Below the pieces are notes generated by a model. It searched no databases. It saw only the letters and a list, made by a program, of their open reading frames with translations, and was not told the origin of the DNA. From Fidelibacterota bacterium (lineage in GTDB: Bacteria > Fidelibacterota > Marinisomatia > Marinisomatales > CAZVFT01): DNA of 7,103 bases. Shown here one piece after another: positions 1 to 6,400 of the stretch. Position numbers and translations under genes: made by a program. Within the stretch, counting starts at the first letter, position 1; each line of letters begins with the position of its first letter. The stretch lies in assembly GCA_014381485.1 (NCBI GenBank), contig JACNLN010000125.1, positions 1 to 7,103 on the forward strand. The letters run 5' to 3'.

Positions 1-13
1 TTTTTACATAATT

Positions 14-823
14 TCACGTTTTACTTCGCACGTTTCTGAATTCTTCCACTATTTCCTGATGAATTCGCCCATTAGATGCTAAAATCTGATTATTATAAAT
101 CGAGAACGGATTTCCATCAAGACGAGTCACATTTCCACCTGCTTCCTCAACAATGAGTGATCCAGCAGCGGTGTCCCATGGATTTAGTTCCAGTTCCCAA
201 AAACCGTCCAGCCAGCCGCATGCAACGTGGCAGAGATCAAGTGATGCCGCACCAGCCCGTCGAACTCCCTGGCTCAAATTTGTGAAGTGTTTAAAGTAGT
301 CCATATTCTGTGACCAAATTTCGTCATGTACATAGGGGAATCCGGTAGCTAACAATGAGTGTTTGAGTGTTCTTGTGTTCGATATAGAAATTGATTTTCC
401 ATTTTGGGTGGAACCTTGACCAGCAATAGCAGAAAATGTGTAATGATGGCAGATATCCACCACAACCCCTAACACGGGTGTTTCTTCGTAATGTACTGCA
501 ATAGACACAGCGTAAAAAGGGTAATTGTGAACGAAATTGGTTGTGCCATCAAGTGGGTCAATGATCCACGTATATGGCGATTTCCCATATTGTCCTTCAG
601 ATTCTTCGGTCAAAATATTGTGATTTGGAAAACGGGATAAAATTCCATCAACAATGAGGTTTTCAGACCCTCTATCTGCCTGAGTTACTAAATCTGTGGC
701 TCCCTTGAAGTCCACCCGTCGTACTTTTTCCGATTCCTCTCGAATGAATTTCGCCGCTTTCTCAGCAATATCAAGTGTTGTCTGCAGGAGTGTATCCAGT
801 AAAGGGTTAATTATATTGCTCAT
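14..823 (-). CDS. suhB: Inositol-1-monophosphatase family protein (SuhB-like)
   Basis: Predicted Mg2+-dependent cytoplasmic phosphatase that removes phosphate from myo-inositol 1-phosphate and related sugar or polyol phosphates. Numbering from an upstream in-frame GTG at 838 (274 residues), the family metal-site motifs are all present: TEES with Glu78 and Glu79, WIIDPLDGTTN with Asp94 and Asp97, and NPWDTAAG with Asp222, followed by VEEAGG. The segment RRAGAASLDLCHVACGWLDGFWE closely matches the E. coli SuhB region RRTGSAALDLAYVAAG. I chose the ATG at 823 (269 residues; E. coli SuhB has 267) because an AGGTG lies 12 bases upstream and the extra five residues have no counterpart in the family. 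The spacing is long, so GTG at 838 remains possible. The family also includes CysQ-like and archaeal FBPase/IMPase enzymes. The match to SuhB is the best, but substrate cannot be read from sequence. E. coli SuhB also binds the rRNA antitermination complex; whether this protein does is unknown. Confidence 0.93.
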   Translation of the reverse strand: MSNIINPLLDTLLQTTLDIAEKAAKFIREESEKVRRVDFKGATDLVTQADRGSENLIVDGILSRFPNHNILTEESEGQYGKSPYTWIIDPLDGTTNFVHNYPFYAVSIAVHYEETPVLGVVVDICHHYTFSAIAGQGSTQNGKSISISNTRTLKHSLLATGFPYVHDEIWSQNMDYFKHFTNLSQGVRRAGAASLDLCHVACGWLDGFWELELNPWDTAAGSLIVEEAGGNVTRLDGNPFSIYNNQILASNGRIHQEIVEEFRNVRSKT

Positions 824-910
824 TACACTAATGTGCACCTATTTGATACTCTTAAATTTTTCTATTTCTATAAGCTGGTATATCGGAATGGAGTATATTC
901 AAATTTATTA

Positions 911-998
911 GTCCCCTCTCGAGAGGGGTGTCACGACGTGTCCCCGATATGTTTACTTCATTCACTATCGGGACAAAGGCGGGACGGGGTGTGTTACG
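911..998. repeat. Intergenic palindromic element of about 88 bp
   Basis: A compact GC-rich block inside an otherwise AT-rich gap between two minus-strand genes. It has three parts. First, a perfect 16-bp palindrome CCCCTCTCGAGAGGGG at 913-928. Second, a short palindrome CACGACGTG at 932-940. Third, an inverted repeat TGTCCCCGATA (939-949) against TATCGGGACA (966-975), with one bulged C and a 16-base loop. GGGGTGT occurs twice, at 925-931 and 986-992. No T-run follows the stems on either strand, so a simple intrinsic terminator is unlikely, though the RNA could still protect the 3' end of the symporter transcript. From memory, similar blocks recur between genes in uncultured FCB-group genomes, which suggests a REP- or MITE-like repeat. 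Copy number cannot be judged from one copy. Confidence 0.6.
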
Positions 999-1084
999 GA
1001 ACTTCTCTTATTGATCAGAATAACCCAGCTCCTTTCAAAATCATATTATCAGTTAAACATTACTACGATTGTCCCTAAAAATTA

Positions 1085-2692
1085 TTATCGTTGTTCTACC
1101 TGTTCCTTGTAAGTGAGATGTTTCTCTGAAAAATATTTTTTGGTCATCTTTCTGAGAGCTGTAGAGAGAAGAATAAGTGATATGAGATTAGGGAACGTCA
1201 TAAATCCCAGGGCAGCATCACCAAAAGCCCATGCTGCTTCAAGCGGTACAATAGCACCCATAAAAATGAAAAATACGAAAATCCACCGATAAGGAAGTAT
1301 AGCTTTATGTCCAAACAGGTACTCAGAAGCACGATCTCCATAAAATGACCAGCTGATTGCCGTAGAGATGGCAAAGAGCAGAACAGAGAGAGTTACAATT
1401 TTATCACCATATCCAAACAGCCAACTGAGTCCCTCTTTGAAGGCAAGTGAAGTTAGAAGACTGCCATTGAGTAAATTCGTAGTAAAGTTGGGGTCAATTC
1501 GGGTTACATAGAATCCAGTGTATTTCCAGGCGCCAGTGGTGATGATAGCAAGTCCTGTAAGAGTGCAAATCAAAATGGTATCAATAAAAGGTCCAAGCAT
1601 AGCAACGGACCCTTCACGAATGGCATATTTTGTTTTCGCTGTGGAATGAGCAATGGCAGCACTTCCCTGGCCTGCTTCATTGGAATAAAGCCCTCGTTTG
1701 ATTCCCCAGAGGAGAGTATTCATAAACACCAGAAAGGACCCACCCGCAATGCCGGCAATTTCTGCAGGTGGATTAAAAGCCCATCGGAAGATCATAGAAA
1801 AACTTTCGCCAAGGGCATCAATCCGGGAAAAAATAATTGCAGTGGCAGCGGTAACGTAAATAGTAGCCATTACAGGAGCCAGGACACCAGTAACATGTCC
1901 GATTCGGCGAATGCCTCCAATTATAACAAGTGCCACAATACCTGCCATGATCAGTCCGTTGATTACCTGTTGAAGAGAGAGAGAGAAGTTACCTGAAAGA
2001 GCGTGTTTTATCGTGAGAAAATGTTCAGGACCCACAATTTGGGAAACTTCGGAGTAAATCTGGTCAGAGACGGTAAAGGATTGAACAGCATTCCCCGTAG
2101 CAAAAGAGCAGATTATAGTGAAAACTGCGAAGGCTACAGCAAGCCACCGCCATTTTATTCCGAGTCCGTGTTCAATGGTGTACATCGGTCCACCGGCGGT
2201 GTGTCCATCAGGCCTGATCTCCCGGTATTTCAATGAAAGGGAACACTCTGCGTATTTCAGAGTAGTGCCAAAGAACGCAGTAACCCACATCCAGAATAGG
2301 GCTCCCGGTCCACCGTAATAAAGAGCTGTTGCAACACCGGCTATATTTCCTATTCCAACGGTAGCGGAGAGTGCTGTGGTGAGAGCACGGAAGTGGTTCA
2401 AATCACCTTCATCCTCCGGATTGTCATAAATACCCATAGTCACCTTGACTCCGTGCCAGAAGTGCCGAATCTGTGGAAAACCTAATTTTATACTGGCGAA
2501 AACTCCAGTTCCCACCAGTGCAATTATCATAAGGGGAATAGCACCTATTGGTAGATCTGAACTGGGTAAATTTTTAATAAAATCAAAATTCCCGGGGAAT
2601 GACCATACCGCTTCAAATGGAGCTATTCCCCAGATGATGATAATTAAAAAGATGATTCCGAAGGCAGTCAGCCCTGCTTTTAATCTTGACAT
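1085..2692 (-). CDS. Alanine/glycine:cation symporter (AGCS family)
   Basis: Inner-membrane carrier predicted to import alanine and/or glycine with Na+ or H+. Numbering from a GTG at 2701 (538 residues), the AGCS family signature is met exactly: GGPGALFWMWVTAFFG at residues 130-145, preceded by VGIGNIAGVATALYY and followed by GGPMYTIEHGLG (170-181). A second family block, WGIKRGLYSNEAGQGSAAIA, spans 332-351. About eleven or twelve hydrophobic segments are visible, beginning near residues 11-33 and 51-72 and ending near 492-513, with a short charged C-terminal tail. I prefer the ATG at 2692 (535 residues) because AAGAGAG sits eight bases before it, while the GTG at 2701 directly abuts that sequence. 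Substrate (alanine, glycine, D-alanine) and coupling ion cannot be assigned from the motifs alone. The gene is read divergently from lepA, and no signal links it to the phosphatase gene downstream. Confidence 0.95.
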   Translation of the reverse strand: MSRLKAGLTAFGIIFLIIIIWGIAPFEAVWSFPGNFDFIKNLPSSDLPIGAIPLMIIALVGTGVFASIKLGFPQIRHFWHGVKVTMGIYDNPEDEGDLNHFRALTTALSATVGIGNIAGVATALYYGGPGALFWMWVTAFFGTTLKYAECSLSLKYREIRPDGHTAGGPMYTIEHGLGIKWRWLAVAFAVFTIICSFATGNAVQSFTVSDQIYSEVSQIVGPEHFLTIKHALSGNFSLSLQQVINGLIMAGIVALVIIGGIRRIGHVTGVLAPVMATIYVTAATAIIFSRIDALGESFSMIFRWAFNPPAEIAGIAGGSFLVFMNTLLWGIKRGLYSNEAGQGSAAIAHSTAKTKYAIREGSVAMLGPFIDTILICTLTGLAIITTGAWKYTGFYVTRIDPNFTTNLLNGSLLTSLAFKEGLSWLFGYGDKIVTLSVLLFAISTAISWSFYGDRASEYLFGHKAILPYRWIFVFFIFMGAIVPLEAAWAFGDAALGFMTFPNLISLILLSTALRKMTKKYFSEKHLTYKEQVEQR

Positions 2693-2724
2693 GTCTGACA
2701 CTCTCTTGAAATTATTTGGTGAGA

Positions 2725-2753
2725 AGTTTACAAGAAAGATAAATAACAGGCAA
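2725..2753 (-). promoter_or_regulatory. Candidate sigma-70-like promoter for the symporter gene
   Basis: On the minus strand TTGCCT (2753-2748) and TAAACT (2730-2725) are separated by 17 bases, each matching four of six consensus positions. Transcription would begin near 2718, about 25 bases before the ATG at 2692. In an AT-rich gap such matches occur by chance, and promoter consensus varies in the FCB group, so this is only a candidate. Confidence 0.28.
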
Positions 2754-2771
2754 ACAGGAAATTAGGGGATT

Positions 2772-2799
2772 GGTGATTGGTAGCTGGTGACTGGTAGCT
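2772..2799. repeat. Tandem duplication of a 14-bp unit
   Basis: Two adjacent copies of GGTGAYTGGTAGCT differ at one base (T in the first copy, C in the second). The flanks carry partial echoes (GGGGATT before, GTTGG after), so the stretch looks like a decaying simple repeat rather than a protein-binding operator. It lies in the divergent region, between the two candidate promoters. Confidence 0.75.
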
Positions 2800-2800
2800 G

Positions 2801-2830
2801 TTGGAAAAGCAATTAACCAGAAACTATAAA
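2801..2830 (+). promoter_or_regulatory. Candidate sigma-70-like promoter for lepA
   Basis: TTGGAA (2801-2806) and TATAAA (2825-2830) are spaced by 18 bases and match four and five of six consensus positions. Transcription from here would leave a leader of about 100 bases before the preferred lepA start. A second TATAAA at 2907-2912, without a recognisable -35 box, would give a leader of about 20 bases. Neither is strong enough to be called with confidence. Confidence 0.28.
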
Positions 2831-2847
2831 TTGGAGGGTCAGAGAAT

Positions 2848-2864
2848 CCTTCGACAGGCTCAGG
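2848..2864. repeat. CCTTCGACAGGCTCAGG intergenic repeat string
   Basis: The 17-base string CCTTCGACAGGCTCAGG (reverse complement CCTGAGCCTGTCGAAGG) is one I recognise from memory as recurring between genes in many unrelated bacterial and metagenomic genomes. It is an imperfect palindrome: the outer three bases on each side pair, and the inner part pairs only in places. Its function is not known to me, and only one copy is present in this window. Confidence 0.45.
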
Positions 2865-2937
2865 ACAAGTTAGGGTATAGGGGAATTAGGGGACCGTGAT
2901 GTACACTATAAAAGTTTTCCAATCATTGTTTTCCGTT

Positions 2938-4764
2938 ATGGATTCGGCTAAATTCACCGCCGTGAAAACACAGTTTATTCGAAATTTCTGCATCATTGCT
3001 CACATTGACCATGGAAAGTCGACACTGGCAGATCGCTTCCTGGAAATTACCCATACAATCTCTGACCGGGAGATGAAAGCCCAAGTTCTGGATGATATGG
3101 AGCTGGAGCGGGAGAGGGGGATTACCATCAAGAGTCATCCCATCCAGATGAAATATCAACATTCCGACGGAAATGGTTACATCCTCAATCTCATTGATAC
3201 ACCGGGACATGTTGATTTTTCGTATGAGGTTTCCCGGTCTCTGGCAGCTTGTGAGGGAGTTATTCTTCTTGTGGATGCAGCCCAGGGTGTAGAAGCGCAA
3301 ACAGTAAGTCACGCCTATCTTGCCCAGGAAAATAATCTGACCATCATCCCTGTATTGAATAAGATAGATCTTTCCATAGCTCGAATTGACGTAGTCAGCG
3401 ATCAGTTGATGGAACTGATTAGTTGTCAAAAAGACGAGATTTTATCAGTCAGTGCTAAGACGGGGGAGGGGGCAGAACCTCTTTTACAGGCAGTCATAGA
3501 TACAATCCCGCCTCCTTCAGCCAACCGGGAAAACCCTTCCCGAGCTCTTATCTTTGATTCCAGTTTTGATCCATACCGCGGAGCATTACCGTATATACGA
3601 GTTTTTGATGGAGTATTTAAACCTGATATGACCGTACAATTCATTTCTACCGGTCGGATGTATGAAATAACCGAGGTAGGACATTTTCAAATGGTACGAG
3701 TTCCGACCGAGAAATTAGAAGCTGGTGATGTTGGATATATTGTGGCAAATGTTAAAGAATTGAAGGAGTTAAAGGTTGGTGATACCATCACGACCAAAGA
3801 ACGGCGAGCAAAAAACCCTCTTCCTGGTTACAAGGAAATCAAACCTATGATTTTTTCCGGTCTGTTTCCCGTCAACAGCGACGATTATGAGCATCTCCGA
3901 ACATCTCTGGAAAAGTTGAGACTCAATGATGCCTCTCTGATGTATGAACCTGAAACGTCTGCAGCTCTTGGATTTGGGTTCCGTGGTGGTTTTTTAGGAC
4001 TGCTCCATATGGAGGTTGTTCAGGAAAGATTGGAGAGAGAATTCGATCTGGAGTTGATTACTACAATTCCAAACGTCCGCTACGAAGTTATGAAGAAAAA
4101 TGGTGATGTTCTGCAAATTGATAATCCCTCAAAACTGCCACCTTTAGGTGAGATCGCCGAGATCAGAGAACCCTTCATCAGGGCAGAGATTATTACTCCA
4201 TCAGAATACATTGGTACATTGATGAAATTGTGTCAAAATAAGAGGGGAGTTTACCGGAATACTCACTACTTTTCCCAGGATCGTGTTCAGCTTGAATATG
4301 ATCTTCCTCTTGCTGAGATCATTTATGATTTTTATGACAAGCTGAAATCAGTATCACGCGGGTTTGCATCCTTTGATTATGAACATATCGGTTTTCAGAT
4401 TGGAAATCTTCAAAAATTGGATATTCTAATCAATGGTGAATCAGTGGACGCGCTTTCCATAATTACTAACCAGGAGGATGCCTATCATTGCGGAAAGGAT
4501 TTATGCCACCGATTGAAAAATGTTATCCCAAGGCAGATGTTTGAAGTGGTGATCCAAGCTGCGATTGGTTCAAAGATCATTGCCCGAGAGGTCATTAAAC
4601 CGTACCGTAAAAATGTAACGGCAAAATTGTATGGTGGTGACATCACCCGAAAGCGAAAACTTCGGGATAAACAAAAGGAAGGGAAAAAGCGTATGAAGCA
4701 AATTGGCAGGGTGGAGGTACCCCAGGAAGCGTTCCTGGCTCTGTTTCAAATTGATCAGAATTAA
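2938..4764 (+). CDS. lepA: Elongation factor 4 (LepA), ribosomal GTPase
   Basis: Translational GTPase that binds the ribosome and acts in back-translocation and/or initiation and ribosome assembly. Numbering from an upstream GTG at 2896, the G motifs are complete: AHIDHGKS (35-42), RGITI (74-78), DTPGH (101-105, with the catalytic-type His105), NKID (155-158) and SAK (186-188). Family-specific blocks follow: LFPVNSDDYE (323-332), LGFGFRGGFLGLLHME (358-373), and the C-terminal LepA domain with GGDITRKRKL and KEGKKRMKQIG to residue 604. Similarity to E. coli LepA (599 residues) runs nearly end to end. GTG at 2896 and ATG at 2899 are also in frame, but they add an unconserved MMYTIKVFQSLFSV stretch. 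The ATG at 2938 gives 608 residues, closest to family length. None of the starts has a good Shine-Dalgarno sequence. No key residue is missing. The next gene begins 34 bp downstream. Confidence 0.97.
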   Translation: MDSAKFTAVKTQFIRNFCIIAHIDHGKSTLADRFLEITHTISDREMKAQVLDDMELERERGITIKSHPIQMKYQHSDGNGYILNLIDTPGHVDFSYEVSRSLAACEGVILLVDAAQGVEAQTVSHAYLAQENNLTIIPVLNKIDLSIARIDVVSDQLMELISCQKDEILSVSAKTGEGAEPLLQAVIDTIPPPSANRENPSRALIFDSSFDPYRGALPYIRVFDGVFKPDMTVQFISTGRMYEITEVGHFQMVRVPTEKLEAGDVGYIVANVKELKELKVGDTITTKERRAKNPLPGYKEIKPMIFSGLFPVNSDDYEHLRTSLEKLRLNDASLMYEPETSAALGFGFRGGFLGLLHMEVVQERLEREFDLELITTIPNVRYEVMKKNGDVLQIDNPSKLPPLGEIAEIREPFIRAEIITPSEYIGTLMKLCQNKRGVYRNTHYFSQDRVQLEYDLPLAEIIYDFYDKLKSVSRGFASFDYEHIGFQIGNLQKLDILINGESVDALSIITNQEDAYHCGKDLCHRLKNVIPRQMFEVVIQAAIGSKIIAREVIKPYRKNVTAKLYGGDITRKRKLRDKQKEGKKRMKQIGRVEVPQEAFLALFQIDQN

Positions 4765-4798
4765 AGAATGAGTAGTATTTATTAACGGTTAAGTCCAC

Positions 4799-5524
4799 AT
4801 GAAAAACCAGATATCCTACTGGCAAGCGACAAAATCCCCTTTCTACAGTTTTGTTTTTACTCTTCCCCTGTTTGGCATTTATGAAGTGCTGACTCTTTTC
4901 CTAAGTCGGTCACAATTTATGGAGATCCGCAATGGAGCAGATGTCCTTATTCGCCAATTCATTGCCATGTTTGATATCTGGGGCATGTATGCTCTGAGTA
5001 TTGCTTTTATTATTGGTTTTATTGGTGCCTTTTTATGGCAAAAAAGTCAGCTGAAACAAACTTCTGTTAAGAGCAATTATCTACTTTGGATGTTAATGGA
5101 GGGAACATTATGGGGGTTTTTGCTTTATGTTGTTCTTATCGTTTTTCCAATACCTCTGATGTTACCCACCGGAAAACAAATCATTCAGCAAATTGTTCTC
5201 TCAATCGGGGCTGGTCTGTATGAGGAATTTTTGTTTCGGGTGGTGTTGATTAATCTTATGTCTCTGCTGTTAAAAATCATTTTTCAATGGAAAAAATCCT
5301 GGTGTTTAGTCATAAGTGTTATTATTTCTGCTTTCCTTTTTTCCGGATTTCATTTTTATAGTACTTTTGGAGAAGCATTCGATATGGGAAAATTTCTGTA
5401 TCGTGCAATAGCAGGTGTAATGCTTGGGACACTCTATGTGATACGGGGATTTGGGATAACGGCATACAGTCATATGGTTTATGACTTTCTTGTGGTATTC
5501 CAGTTTACAGTGAATAATGTTTAA
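4799..5524 (+). CDS. CPBP-family intramembrane metalloprotease (Abi/Rce1-like)
   Basis: Integral membrane protein of 241 residues with about seven hydrophobic segments (roughly 14-36, 60-80, 96-120, 128-140, 148-162, 168-186, 200-216). The CPBP (CAAX protease/bacteriocin-processing) motifs are in order and within membrane segments: EEFLFR at 142-147 (EExxxR), FSGFH at 181-185 with His185 (FxxxH), and HMVYD at 225-229, which fits the family's third motif (His followed four residues later by Asn or Asp). Together these would build the glutamate/histidine metal site of an Rce1-type protease. Bacterial members are linked to peptide processing, self-immunity to bacteriocins and membrane protein turnover; the substrate here is unknown. 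No bacteriocin-like peptide gene is visible nearby. The ATG at 4799 has no clear ribosome-binding site. Lying 34 bp after lepA and 54 bp before the Memo-like gene, it is probably co-transcribed with one or both. Confidence 0.88.
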   Translation: MKNQISYWQATKSPFYSFVFTLPLFGIYEVLTLFLSRSQFMEIRNGADVLIRQFIAMFDIWGMYALSIAFIIGFIGAFLWQKSQLKQTSVKSNYLLWMLMEGTLWGFLLYVVLIVFPIPLMLPTGKQIIQQIVLSIGAGLYEEFLFRVVLINLMSLLLKIIFQWKKSWCLVISVIISAFLFSGFHFYSTFGEAFDMGKFLYRAIAGVMLGTLYVIRGFGITAYSHMVYDFLVVFQFTVNNV

Positions 5525-5531
5525 TCGATGT

Positions 5532-5558
5532 TTGTAATTTATTATTAAAACATATAAT
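5532..5558 (+). promoter_or_regulatory. Weak candidate promoter before the Memo/AMMECR1 pair
   Basis: The AT-rich 54-bp gap contains a perfect TATAAT at 5553-5558. The best upstream partner is TTGTAA at 5532-5537 (four of six matches, but only 15 bases of spacing). Transcription would start near 5565, leaving a leader of about 14 bases that would still hold most of the ribosome-binding site at 5566-5571. AT-richness alone could produce this, and read-through from the upstream genes is equally likely. Confidence 0.22.
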
Positions 5559-5565
5559 TTGTTAT

Positions 5566-5571
5566 GAGGAG
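5566..5571 (+). promoter_or_regulatory. Strong ribosome-binding site fixing the Memo-like start
   Basis: GAGGAG lies seven bases upstream of the ATG at 5579 and is the clearest Shine-Dalgarno sequence in the window. It shows that the in-frame ATG at 5564, which overlaps the site, is not the start. The site itself would otherwise be translated as the spurious N-terminus MRRKL. Confidence 0.8.
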
Positions 5572-5578
5572 AAAGCTT

Positions 5579-6400
5579 ATGATTCGTGAACCTGCTGTTG
5601 CTGGAACGTTTTATCCAGCTCATTCTGCTACGCTTAGTGAGAACATACAGTCATACCTCATGGGCGCTGATATAGATCAGGAGTTTGAACCATTGGGTTT
5701 TATTGTGCCACATGCCGGGTATATCTACTCTGGACCCGTAGCAGCATATGCATTTAAACATCTTATCGGGAAGACCGTTCGTCGAGTCATTATTTTGGCT
5801 CCCAGTCACTTTGACAGTTTTAATGGTATTTCCATCTATCCCGGTGAAGGATTAAAAACTCCTCTTGGGGTCGTGAACGTCGATAAAGATGCCAGAAAAT
5901 CGCTTGTTGATGAAGGATTGGTTACAATTTCTCAAGATGGTTTTCGACAGGAACATTCACTGGAAGTTCAACTTCCTTTTCTCCAGTCGGTCCTGGAATC
6001 TGATTGGGAAGTGGTTCCTCTTGTGATGGGTTTTCAAAATCAAGAGACAATAGAACAAGGAACTCGGGTTCTGAGCAAATATATCGATCAACAATCTGTA
6101 ATTGTGATATCCTCTGATCTCTCACACTTTTATCCGTACAAGATGGCGAACGATATAGACTCACGGTTTTGTGGGTACTTTGAAACTGGTGATTACGAGG
6201 GATTGTGGGAGGCTTATATGGACAAAAGGGTAGAGGCATGTGGATTCGGACCTATTTATGCCTTCCTTTCTGTGATAAAAGATCGGGAAGATATTTCCTG
6301 TAATATTCTTGATTTCAGGAATTCTGGAGATACAGCGGGGGATAAAAGTCAGGTGGTCGGCTACGCTTCAATAGGATTTTTCTGGACGAACCAATCGTGA
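5579..6400 (+). CDS. amrB: AmmeMemoRadiSam system protein B (Memo-like)
   Basis: A 273-residue cytoplasmic protein of the Memo family, which shares the fold of LigB-type extradiol dioxygenases and is the B component of the AmmeMemoRadiSam set. Visible family blocks are REPAVAGTFYP (3-13), VPHAGYIYSGP (43-53), LAPSHFD (73-79), QEHSLEVQLPFL (124-135), ISSDLSHFYP (177-186) and EACGFGPI (219-226). His45, His77 and Cys221 correspond to the metal ligands reported for human MEMO1 (His49, His81, Cys244); Asp180 and His183 are the neighbouring polar pair. An intact metal site is therefore likely, but no reaction has been established for the bacterial proteins. The start is set by the GAGGAG upstream, and the N-terminus then matches the family. 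The stop codon overlaps the start of the AMMECR1-like gene, so the two are almost certainly translated together. Confidence 0.94.
   Translation: MIREPAVAGTFYPAHSATLSENIQSYLMGADIDQEFEPLGFIVPHAGYIYSGPVAAYAFKHLIGKTVRRVIILAPSHFDSFNGISIYPGEGLKTPLGVVNVDKDARKSLVDEGLVTISQDGFRQEHSLEVQLPFLQSVLESDWEVVPLVMGFQNQETIEQGTRVLSKYIDQQSVIVISSDLSHFYPYKMANDIDSRFCGYFETGDYEGLWEAYMDKRVEACGFGPIYAFLSVIKDREDISCNILDFRNSGDTAGDKSQVVGYASIGFFWTNQS

Noticed and set aside
14..823. CysQ or fructose-1,6-bisphosphatase instead of SuhB
   Set aside because: The block RRAGAASLDLCHVACG and the overall length match SuhB-type proteins better, although the substrate is not proven.
911..998. The palindromic element as an intrinsic terminator for the symporter transcript
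   Set aside because: No T-run follows the stems on the minus strand, and the element is about 90-170 bases past the stop codon; a repeat is the simpler description.
833..1078. An 81-codon plus-strand open frame across the gap between suhB and the symporter
   Set aside because: It begins inside the start region of suhB, runs through the palindromic element, has no ribosome-binding site, and reads as translated repeat sequence.
1646..1996. A 116-codon plus-strand open frame inside the symporter gene
   Set aside because: It lies antisense to the conserved AGCS coding sequence and resembles no family; it is a shadow of the real gene.
2445..2765. A 106-codon plus-strand open frame over the symporter 5' end
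   Set aside because: Mostly antisense to the symporter, with no ribosome-binding site and no recognisable motif.
2923..3429. A 168-codon minus-strand open frame opposite the lepA G domain
   Set aside because: Antisense to highly conserved LepA motifs; its openness follows from lepA codon use.
5564..5578. ATG at 5564 as the start of the Memo-like gene
   Set aside because: This ATG overlaps the GAGGAG ribosome-binding site that serves ATG 5579, and the added MRRKL is absent from the family.
5922..6239. A 105-codon minus-strand open frame opposite the Memo-like gene
   Set aside because: Antisense to conserved Memo motifs, with low-complexity proline-rich translation and no family resemblance.
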